Source of the DNA: Muraenolepis orangiensis
Taxonomy: Eukaryota > Chordata > Actinopteri > Gadiformes > Muraenolepididae
Assembly: GCA_027704905.1 (NCBI GenBank)
Contig: JANIIK010000743.1
Location: 97,990 to 161,989, forward strand
Reading direction: 5' to 3'
DNA: 64,000 bases
Shown here one piece after another: positions 1-8,200 of this stretch; position 1 is the first letter of the stretch, and every line of letters begins with the position of its first letter. The notes under the pieces were generated by a model, which had not been told where the DNA came from, made no database searches, and was given only the letters and a program-made list of their open reading frames with translations. Both the position numbers and the translations under genes were made by a program.

Positions 1-98
1 TTGAATGAAGAAATAGAAGAGGTGTTATACTTGTTAGAGCGTGGACAGAAGATATACCATCACAAATGATGACAATTAATCATTGTTTTTTTTACATC

Positions 99-104
99 TT
101 TATT
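99..104 (-). terminator. Polyadenylation signal of IgL C1
   Basis: AATAAA reads on the minus strand 186 bases past the C1 stop codon. The same hexamer is kept at the same distance in all five C copies, which supports use as the 3' end signal of the light-chain mRNA. Confidence 0.65.
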
Positions 105-289
105 AAATGTTCAACATGTGACAAACTCAAGCAAAGGGGTAACAGACCATGAAGCGTAATGCTAATGGCTCAAAGACATGTTATATTGATGGAGGTCATC
201 AGAAGCTGCAGTTACCTTAGACAGAGAGATAGAAAGCAGACGTGTCAGAGGAGATTTGTATTCTACACTACTTCCATGCTGGAGCCTCT

Positions 290-612
290 CTACTCTGAAC
301 ACTGGTCAGGATTCAGGGTTTGAGTGACAGGCGTCTGGCCGCTCCTACTGGCCTCACAGCTCACTGAGCCCGCCTTCTTCCACTGGTCCGCAGGGAGGGT
401 CAGGGCGCTGCTCCGGCTGTAGGTGGCATCTTTCCCCAGGACCCCCGGGCTATCCGACACCCCGGCAGACATGCTGCTGCCCCCCACCTTCCAGCCAAGC
501 TTCCAGTCTGAGGGGAAGCCCCCAGTGGCCAAACACAGCAGTGCAGCCCTGCCCTGCTCCAGCTCCACTCTGGAGGGAGGAAGGAGGCTCAGCGTGGGCT
601 GAACCACTCCCA
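290..612 (-). CDS. Ig light-chain constant exon, cluster 1 (C1)
   Basis: Single C1-set immunoglobulin domain that pairs with the heavy chain. The exon starts after a pyrimidine-rich tract ending TTCCAG (plus strand 613-614 is the AG) and stops at TAG 290-292, giving 106 full codons behind a split codon. Counting from GVVQPTLS, the domain cysteines are C26 and C85, the core tryptophan is W40, and C104 in the terminal QCSE is the expected bond to the heavy chain. The splice phase matches the J donor at 1563, so J+C reads V-D-L-G-V-V-Q. The sequence resembles teleost kappa-like (L1 type) constant regions; the exact isotype name is inference. Compared with C2 and C4 it has M47 and A62. An ATG upstream in the same open frame lies in the intron and is not used. 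Confidence 0.92.
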
Positions 613-789
613 CTGGAAGAGAGAGAGAGAGAGGAGACAAGTGGACAACTGGCTCCCTTAACATGGCCGCTCATAGGGAGCACAGAGGACTGGAAGATTC
701 ATCATCTGTTGTAGTTGATTGAAATGTGGAAACCTTGACACATTTTATTGTTTGAAACATTTAAATGTGTCATGTATTTATTTTTAAAT

Positions 790-1028
790 CTTAAATCCTC
801 TTTATTGGTCTCATGTACACACAGTGAAATGTGTTTCTCTGCATTTAACCCATCCTAGTATTAGGAGCAGTGGGCAGCTATTGTATATACAGCACTAGGG
901 GAGCAGTGTAAGGGTCTGGTGCCTTGCTCATGGGCACCTCGGCAGTGCCCAGGTGTTTCGGGGACTTGAATCGGGGACCTTCTGGTTCCCGAGCCAAGTC
1001 TCAAAAGACAGAGCTATCCACCCGCCAA
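790..1028 (-). mobile_element. tRNA-derived SINE in the J1-C1 intron
   Basis: Read on the minus strand this has a tRNA-like head with a Pol III B box (GATTCAAGTCC here, GGTTCAAGTCC in other clusters), then a body with GAGCAAGGCACC and TGGGTTAAATGCAGAG motifs common in fish SINEs, and an A/T-rich tail. It sits in the J-C intron of every cluster, so it was there before the clusters multiplied. The family name is not certain. Confidence 0.75.
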
Positions 1029-1085
1029 TTGATATCAATTTCCACATTAATTCTAAATGAATACATGAGACCCATTGTAATGTGT

Positions 1086-1222
1086 CAACAACTGTCAGGT
1101 GGCAGAACTTCTTCAGATTCGTTTCTCACTTCCTTTTTCTTATATTTAATTCAACGTTCGGCCAAAACACTTCAGAATCATTTACAATGGGAACCTTTAA
1201 GCACAGAAATACATTTGCAAAT
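1086..1222. promoter_or_regulatory. Candidate J-C intronic enhancer, cluster 1
   Basis: Within about 135 bases lie an E-box CAACTG (1089-1094), a second E-box CAGGTG (1096-1101) and the palindromic octamer-like ATTTGCAAAT (1213-1222). The position, between J and C, is that of the mammalian kappa intronic enhancer, which uses E2A-type E-boxes. The sequence is seen; the enhancer role is inferred. Confidence 0.4.
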
Positions 1223-1563
1223 TAAATGTTCTATTCATTAAATTACGACTTTTTAGAAGTCTTAACTGAACTTGAAGGATAATTGTTTGCCCATTTCATG
1301 AAGTACAAAGTAATTCAATGATATGCTTAATAAATGATGAATGCTCATCGTAATTAAATCATTACAAAAACAATGTAAATAATAACATTAAGTGACTGAA
1401 ATCCATTCAATAATGGTGTCTACTGCCCTTAACAACCAAACATTTAGAAGTTTCAAAGTTTAGAATATAAATATTAAAAAAAATGTGTTCTTCAGACCTA
1501 TATCGATATAAACTTAATGTTTATGGAGTTATATCAGATAAAGAAAAGTGTCCTTGTACTTAC

Positions 1564-1601
1564 AGTCAACGGTGAGTTCGGTGCCTCCACCAAAAGTGAA
1601 C
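1564..1601 (-). CDS. Ig light-chain J segment, cluster 1 (J1)
   Basis: A 38-bp joining segment encoding FTFGGGTELTVD with the diagnostic FGxGT bulge. It is bounded on its 5' side by a 23-RSS and on its 3' side by a splice donor (GTAAG, plus strand 1559-1563). It supplies the last framework strand and splices to C1, about 950 bases away. The J start GTTCA repeats the last five bases of the V1 and V3 coding ends. Confidence 0.92.
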
Positions 1602-1640
1602 CACAGTGATACATCCTCAATAAGAGTCTGTACAAAAACC
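1602..1640 (-). other. J1 recombination signal, 23-bp spacer
   Basis: Plus-strand CACAGTG (1602-1608), a 23-base spacer, then ACAAAAACC (1632-1640). It obeys the 12/23 rule with the V RSS and faces right, the same way as the V1 RSS, so the join is inversional. Confidence 0.93.
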
Positions 1641-2108
1641 TCCCTCCCATTGAAGACACATCTCACTGACACATAGACACTAACTTATCACAGGAAACTA
1701 TGAAGGAATTCACATTTGATCAACTCCAGCCCTGGTTAGTCATTTTTATGTGTGTGTTTGAAGGTATGGATTGTATTTATTCTACATGTATTATCATAAC
1801 AATTTTGGAGGACATTTGATTATCTCAACCCAAGTAGGCTCACCTAACTTAATTAAGATGAAAGTCAAATACAGATAGATGAATTACAAAGATAATACAT
1901 ATTTTTTAAGAAACTAGCTAATTTGTATTTTTTTAAAGAAGTACAACATTTAAGAATGTCATACAAACCAAGAAAAACATGAATTGAAAAAAAGTCTCAG
2001 ATGATGAATTCCGATTGTTTGCAGCTAAATCCACATCGTATTCCATAAAGTGTGAATGTAGAAGAGATACAGAGGTCCTCCCAGAATGTATGCATTCACC
2101 CTAACCCC
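1641..2108. other. J1-V1 spacer without genes
   Basis: AT-rich spacer with no ORF or repeat of note. It resembles the cluster 3 spacer (shared CTCACCTAACTTAATTAAG-type text) and differs from the form shared by clusters 2 and 4. The V1-J1 inversion would flip it. Confidence 0.6.
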
Positions 2109-2327
2109 CAGTGAGATGAGTGGAAACAGGTGGTTCACTCTCACCCCCAGTGTGATGAGTGGAAACAGGTGGTTCACTCTCACCCCCAAGTGAGATGAGT
2201 GGAAACAGGTGGTTCACTCTCACCCCCAGTGTGATGAGTGGAAACAGGTGGTTCACTCTCACCCCCAGTGTGATGAGTGGAAACAGGTGGTTCACTCTCA
2301 CCCCCAGTTTGATGAGTGGAAACAGGT
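2109..2327. repeat. 39-bp minisatellite 5' of V1, 6 copies
   Basis: Tandem 39-bp unit containing GATGAGTGGAAACAGGTGG and TTCACTCTCACCCCCAGT. The first five copies hold the E-box CAGGTG; the last reads CAGGTC. The array stops 20 bases before the V promoter octamer. Because 39 is divisible by three, both strands stay open, so apparent proteins here are repeat artefacts. Confidence 0.95.
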
Positions 2328-2346
2328 CATTTCCATACAGAGGAAG

Positions 2347-2391
2347 CTTTGCATGCTGAGCTGAAACTGGGCTTCTGAGAGGGTTTAAAAG
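2347..2391 (+). promoter_or_regulatory. V1 promoter: octamer-like and TATA-like boxes
   Basis: CTTTGCAT (2347-2354) matches the light-chain octamer ATTTGCAT at 7 of 8 bases and in the orientation typical of VL promoters. TTTAAAAG (2384-2391) is a TATA-like box 65 bases before the ATG. Both are unchanged in all four V genes. Confidence 0.65.
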
Positions 2392-2455
2392 TCCTCTCAG
2401 TTCAACACTGCAGGACTCTGAGCTGTCACTCAACCCCCCAGAAACCGTGGCAACC

Positions 2456-2930
2456 ATGAACCACCTCACTATCCTTTTCTGGACAGTGGTCTGTGGATCC
2501 TTAACAGGTGGGTTCATTCCTCTCCATCCACACGTGGACCACCCGTCTGTGTTTGCTTGTGTTTTCTGTTGGATGACTCCATGTTATGTTTGTTTGTTTT
2601 CTATAGGAACCAGCAGTCAGGTGACTGTGACCCAGCCACCAGTAGTGACTTTTACTGCAGGATCCAGAGTCACTCTGACCTGTAAAACCAACCAAGCGGT
2701 TTACAGAGATGGTGATGGTGAAGACATATTCTGGTACCAACAGAAACCCGGTGAAGCCCCCAAGCGCATCATGAAATATATAAGCCAACTTGTATCACCA
2801 ACACCAGCTCGGTTTAGTGGCAGTGGAGGCAGCACTGACTTCTCACTGACCATCGCCGAAGCCCAGCCTGAAGACGCAGCAGTTTATCACTGTCAGAGTC
2901 ACCACTACCCTAACCGTGTTCATATGTTCA
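2456..2930 (+). CDS. Ig kappa-like V gene, cluster 1 (V1)
   Basis: Two exons: leader 2456-2507 (MNHLTILFWTVVCGSLT plus one base) and V exon 2607-2930, separated by a 99-bp GT-AG intron. The start is the ATG at 2456; an in-frame GTG at 2447 is not a plausible eukaryotic start. The V exon has the conserved C25, W42 (FWYQQKPGEAPK) and C95 (AVYHC), so it is an intact V domain. Germline CDR1 is rich in Gly/Asp and the germline CDR3 part is QSHHYPNRVHMF. It is transcribed opposite to J1-C1 and is expected to be usable after inversion. The intron is a multiple of three without a stop, so a naive ORF runs straight through it. Confidence 0.93.
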
Positions 2931-2958
2931 CACAGTGATTGAGAGCCGTACATAAACC
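2931..2958 (+). other. V1 recombination signal, 12-bp spacer
   Basis: CACAGTG (2931-2937), 12-base spacer, ACATAAACC (2950-2958). The 12-spacer on V and 23-spacer on J is the kappa arrangement. Identical in all four V genes. Confidence 0.95.
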
Positions 2959-3110
2959 TCCCTCAGTCAGACTGTGTAGTCACTGAGTCGTTACAGCAGG
3001 AACCTGCTGCAGCTGCTGAGGGGGAAGAGACTCTGACACAGAGCACTGAGCACAGAGCTGCTCTAACCAGGGGCCTCAACCAAGAACCAGCTTTATACTG
3101 CTCTACACTA
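2959..3110. other. Conserved V 3' flank
   Basis: About 150 bases kept almost unchanged after each V RSS (also from 23899, 37625 and 52792). It holds a CTGCTGCAGCTGCTGAG stretch with a CAGCTG E-box; cluster 2 alone reads CTGCTAAAGCTG there. No gene is seen; the function is unknown. Confidence 0.5.
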
Positions 3111-3540
3111 TGAACTATACAGATACTACCTCAACTACCACATGTTATATACTACTACTACCTCAACTACCACATGTTATATACTACTACTACCTCAACT
3201 ACCACATGTTATATACTACTACTACCTCAACTACCACATGTTATATACTACTACTACCTCAACTACCTCATAGTATATACTACTACTACCTCAACTACCA
3301 CATGTTATATACTACTACTAACTCAACTACCACATGTTATATACTACTACTATCTCAACTACCACATGTTATATACTACTACTAACTCAACTACCACATG
3401 TTATATACTACTACTACCTCAACTACCACATGTTATATACTACTACTACCTCAACTACCACATGTTATATACTACTACTACCTCAACTACCACATGTTAT
3501 ATACTACTACTAACTCAACTAACACATATTATATACAACT
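3111..3540. repeat. 32-bp satellite block after V1
   Basis: Tandem unit of 32 bases, built from CTCAACTACCACATGTTATA followed by TACTACTACTAC, with C/A and T/C variants. It is stop-poor in all three plus frames, which creates overlapping Tyr/Thr-rich ORFs that are not genes. Confidence 0.95.
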
Positions 3541-4090
3541 AGATTAGATTAGATTAGATTCTAATGTAATGTCATTTCACAGCACAGTACAGTACAGTGA
3601 TAATAATGTAGCATCTAACCAGAGGGCACATGTTGCAGTAAAGTGGCTGGTAATATAATATCATTTACAGTTTAATGTACTGGTTTAAAGACAGTCTAGG
3701 TATTAAATGGGATATGAGCAGCACAATAATATAATAAGGTATATGTATATACAGCTAAGTGAGTATTTAACAGGTAGTGATCAGGGGTATGCCCTTATTG
3801 AAAGCAGGATACATATATATAAATGTAAATGAATATACAAGTGAGCATATATAAATGTATGGTATATATAAATGTATACACAGGGGTAGGAGCAGTTCTA
3901 TCAACAGTTGAGATTTAAATCTATATGGCAGGTACAGTAAACAGGTATCTTAGTAATAAATACTAGCGCATTGCCCGTGGGATTCCATCGCCCGACCTAA
4001 AAGCTCACGTGCCTTTAGGAGTAGGAGGACCTCTCTGTTCATCACCGGCTTCTGGTTGGGGAATGTTGTGATCTGTTTGAGGTGGTGACA
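3541..4090 (-). mobile_element. Retroposon 3'-end fragment, reverse orientation
   Basis: Begins with (GATTA)n, then TGTCATTTCACAGCACA and AGCATCTAACCAGAG, text typical of the 3' ends of fish LINE-type retroposons, followed by AT-rich sequence. A related fragment lies at 12236-12540. Probably inserted in reverse, with the short-repeat tail on the left. No ORF remains. Confidence 0.5.
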
Positions 4091-4385
4091 GTGGGGACAG
4101 ACAGTGGTGACAGACACTACTAATTCAACTACCACATATTATATACAACTACGACCTCAACTACAATATATTACATACAACTACCACCTCATTGACCACA
4201 TATTATATACAACTAGTACCTCAACTACCACATATTATATACACAACTATTACCGTAACTACCACATATTATAACTACTACCTCAACTACCACATATTAC
4301 ATACAACTACCACCTCAATTACCACAAATACATATACATACAGACATACCACTACTACCTAAACTACAACATATTTAATACTAAT
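4091..4385. repeat. 32-bp satellite, diverged, left of the BEL insertion
   Basis: Degenerate copies of the CTCAACTACCACATATTATA unit. The block is cut at 4385 by the BEL/Pao element and continues at 11857. Confidence 0.85.
4381..4385. repeat. Target-site duplication CTAAT, left copy
   Basis: CTAAT directly precedes the left LTR and recurs at 11857-11861 directly after the right LTR. Uninterrupted TTTAATACTAATGCTACC text at 12870-12890 shows what an empty site looks like. Five bases is usual for BEL/Pao. Confidence 0.85.
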
Positions 4386-4824
4386 TGTAGGAGCCATTAT
4401 TTGGTTACTTGTGATGATGACACCTGCTGGCCGATCTATATATTGTCGTAGCTTCTATTGTGGCGCACTAAGGGTTAATTGGCCCGAGTGGTTCACCGGT
4501 GGCTCACGCACCTGTGTTAATTAGCTGAAGACAAAGGACTGTGGGCAGAACAGTGTGGAAATGGTTGGAGACGCCAGCAGGAAAATGGTTTTTCAATTGA
4601 TATGTTGATATGTTTGATAGCTACGTTGATACGTTTTTTGTTGATATGTTGATATGTTGATACGTTTATAGTTTGAGTTATTCTTGATGAATCGACCGAT
4701 TTACTTTGGAAAGAGCTTAATTAAACACGGAGTTTAAGCCACCTTTGTTTGAAGGAGTTTTATTTTGGAATCTATTGAAACCCCTGAGGCGTCAAGATGA
4801 AGTGACTTAATGGAAGGCACTACA
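4386..4824 (+). repeat. BEL/Pao left LTR
   Basis: 439 bp, TGTAGGAGCC...GGCACTACA. Contains CTATATAT (about 4434) as a possible TATA box and a run of GTTGATATGTTGATATG short repeats. The right LTR has the same length and reads the same. Confidence 0.95.
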
Positions 4825-5229
4825 AAGTTTGAAAAACCATCTGCTTTGGAATGACGGACTTTTGCGTTTGGAATTACTGGAATTCCTGGAAGTAGGCGTA
4901 CTTGTTTTGGATTACTGGCGTTGGCAGAGCTAGACTGCAACTTCGTGATCGTGGATATATTTCCGAATGCGGGATGTATGGACCTAACGTTAGTGAAAGA
5001 TCTGCATCGCATCTTCACTGGTGGTGTGAGTAAACTGTGGAACTGTATGTGAGCCGCCGTGCTCGCACAATGACTATGTGGGCCGCCGCGCTCGCACATT
5101 GACATTGACTTTGCCGTTGCGCTTAAACTTTAATGAGAAGGACTTTACGTTTTGGTATTCTTGGATTTAAGAGACTTTAAGTGATTATGCAAATACTTTT
5201 GGGTGAGAATATCTCAGTTAAAATCGAAA
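4825..5229 (+). other. BEL/Pao 5' leader
   Basis: About 400 bases between the left LTR and the Gag start. I could not identify a convincing tRNA primer-binding site directly after the LTR. No conserved ORF. Confidence 0.6.
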
Positions 5230-8200
5230 ATGTCTGATTTAGAGTTGGAGTCTGAAGTGACAGAAAAGCAGTTAGAGTCTGAAGTGACAGGAAAGCAGAA
5301 CGAAGAAGAAGCAAAGACACTGTTTAAGTTATTAGGTACCCGTAGAGGGAAGCTTGGAGTTTTGACACGAAAGAAAAATGAAATTAATGTTCTAATAGAA
5401 GCGGCACAAGACAAGGAAACTGTGTTAAAACAAATTAGGTTGTTCGAAGGATATTTCAGTGAATTTAAAGAAGTACAAGTAGCAGTTCAGAGTTTGTTAA
5501 AAGATGAGTACGAGTTGGAGGCCGACAAACTTGATTGGTACGAGCCCAAATTGATTTTTTATCAAGGTTTTCTTGAAGGAGTGTATAAATGGGCCGAAGG
5601 CAAAGACGATGAAATGGAGAAGGATGGTGAAGAAGAAGATGAGGTGGAGGAGGATGGGGAAGTTAACCCTATTAAGTCATCTCAAGCTAGTGTGCCGCAG
5701 AGCCGTAAGGCCGCAAGCGCACGTTCTAGTCGCATTAGTGGAGCGTCGCGAGAATCAGCGCATTTAAGGGCTGAGGCAGAGTGCGCAGCACTGAAGGCAA
5801 TATCTAGAGTACTGACTGACAAGCTGGAGTTGGATGTGGAGGAGGCAAAACTAAAGGCACGGAGAGAGAGAGTTGCCTTAGAATCTGAGCTTGCTGCTGC
5901 CGAAGCAAGGGTTCGCGTTTACCGGGAGTCAGAAGTAAAACCTTTACCTGGTGGTTACCGATATGACGTGACCACTGAACATAAAATCCCTGCTACAACG
6001 CAGAGACCTGCAAGACCACATAGAGAGGACGTAGCTTCCCAAAGAGACAGCGTACAGCTTGCTCAAGAGCCCATATCTTCCCACGTAGTCAGTAGACAGC
6101 CTGCTCAATTTGCTGGTTCACATAGTGAAGCTAACCAGCATATTACTGACGTGTTGAAAAAACAAACTGAAATAACGGAATTGTTGGTCAAGCAGCAAAC
6201 ACTTTCCCTTCTTCCTGATCGGGAAATCCCTGTTTTTGATGGTGATGCTCTGCATTATAGAACCTTCATCAAGGCATTTGAGCAGTGTATAGAAAGAAAC
6301 ACCACTATGATGGATGATCGTCTGTATTACTTGCAACAGTATACAAAAGGCCAACCTAGAAGCCTGGTCACGAGTTTTTTGCACATGGACCCAACTGTAG
6401 GCTATATGGAAGCTAAAAAACAGCTTGAATTTCAGTTTGGAAACCGCTTTAAAATTGCATCTGCTTTCATGACTAAAGCTCTGAACTGGCCAGTGATAAA
6501 GCCTGAGGATGGCACTGGGCTAAGGTCTTATGCTCTTTTCTTGCGCAGCTGCTATCACACCATGCAAGACATTGATGGTCTAAGAGAGCTGGAGAACTCT
6601 ACCAATCTCAGACAAATTGCATCCAAACTTCCGTTTAGGCTGCGTGACAAATGGCGTGTGAATGTGTGTAACATGCAAGACCAAGACAAGAGAGTGACCT
6701 ACAAAGACCTGGTCGAATTTATAGAGAAACAGTCTAGAACAATGCTCGATCCAGTGTTTGGAGACCTAAGCAGTAGTAGCACAGTGGAAACTAAAACGGT
6801 CTTCTTAAAGCCCAAACCTCAAACAGTGGGCAGTAAACCTAGAGACCGAGCCAGCTTTGCAACTACAGTTGTTCATGTACCTGGCACAAGAAACAATGAA
6901 TGTAAACAAAAAACAAACAGCACTGCCTTTGAAAGGCCTTGTTTATTTTGTGAAAAGAATCACACATTCGAACACTGTGAGCTCTTTCAGAGTAGACCAA
7001 ACACTGAGAGAATTGAATATATGAAAACAAATGGCATGTGTTTTGGATGTCTGACAAAGGGACATGTGAGCAGAACCTGTAAGAAAAAAATGACCTGTGA
7101 AAAGTGTTCTCTTTCTCATCCAACCATTCTGCATATCCACAGAGACAAACAAAAGGACGACCGGAGAGATGACCATGTCTTACCTGCAAGTAGCGCCATG
7201 GTGTCCGTGAAAGATGACATGCACACTGGTGAAACGAGAGAGTGTACACTTGCTATTGTGCCAGTTAAGGTGAAGATGTTCAACTCAGACAAAATCATTC
7301 ACACTTATGCGTTCTTGGATCCTGGCAGTTCTGCAACATTTTGCGCAGACTCACTTAAAAGGAAATTAAACGCTCCGGGAAAAAACTGCAAAATCCTGCT
7401 GCGCACAATGGGGCAAGAGAGGCCAGTCAGCAGCAGTGTAGTGTCTGGTCTTGAAATTAGTAATATGACAGGCCAGACGTTTCATAAGCTCCCAGAGGTT
7501 TACACGCAAGCAAAACTGCCAGTCTCAAAGCACCATATACCAAAACAAGACTCAATAAATAAGTGGAAATACCTTCATGAGGTGAAAATACCACAGGTGG
7601 ACGCTGACATTGAATTGCTAGTTGGAACAAATGCTGCCAAACTTATGGAACCATGGAAAATCATTAATAGCAGAGGTAGTGGGCCATACGCTGTTAAGAC
7701 ACCCTTAGGATGGGTCCTCAATGGGCTCATGCAAGAAACCACATGTGAAGCAAAAGGCATCCATTCATGCGCTGTGGTTAATCGTATATCGGTGGCAAAT
7801 TTGAATGATTTATTGATTCAACAATATCAGCATGATTTCCCAGAGTTGAAAGCTGAGGAAAAAACAGAGATGTCAATAGCAGACAAACGATTCATGTCAA
7901 TCATGGAAAGTTCAAAGGAACTGAGAAATGGACATTATTACTTGCCGTTACCCTTCAAAGACAATGATGTAACAATGCCAAGCAATTACCAGCAGGCACA
8001 GCAACGGGTCCTGTCTCTGAAAAGGAAATTGGAAAGAAATGCACATTATCATAAAGAGTACACAACCTTCTTGGAAAGTGTCATCGAAAAGGGCTATGCA
8101 GAGACGGTGCCGTCTGATGAACTGAAAGGAGAAAGTGGAACCGTGTGGTATATGCCACATCATGGAGTGCACCATCCAAAAAAGGGCACTTTGAGAGTAG

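Noticed and set aside
820..826. CACAGTG heptamer inside the J-C intron SINE
   Set aside because: No nonamer-like sequence at 12 or 23 bases; chance match inside the SINE tail.
2109..2327. CRISPR-like array of regularly spaced repeats
   Set aside because: Units abut without unique spacers and the DNA is vertebrate; it is a minisatellite. The same holds for the 32-bp satellite.
2447..2938. Single 163-aa V ORF from a GTG through to the RSS
   Set aside because: It reads through the leader intron, which has proper GT-AG borders. The real gene starts at ATG 2456 and is spliced; the terminal Q and stop lie in the heptamer.
5203..5229. GTG start for the BEL/Pao ORF
   Set aside because: Eukaryotic start at the ATG 5230 with A at -3 is far more likely; the nine upstream codons are just open frame.
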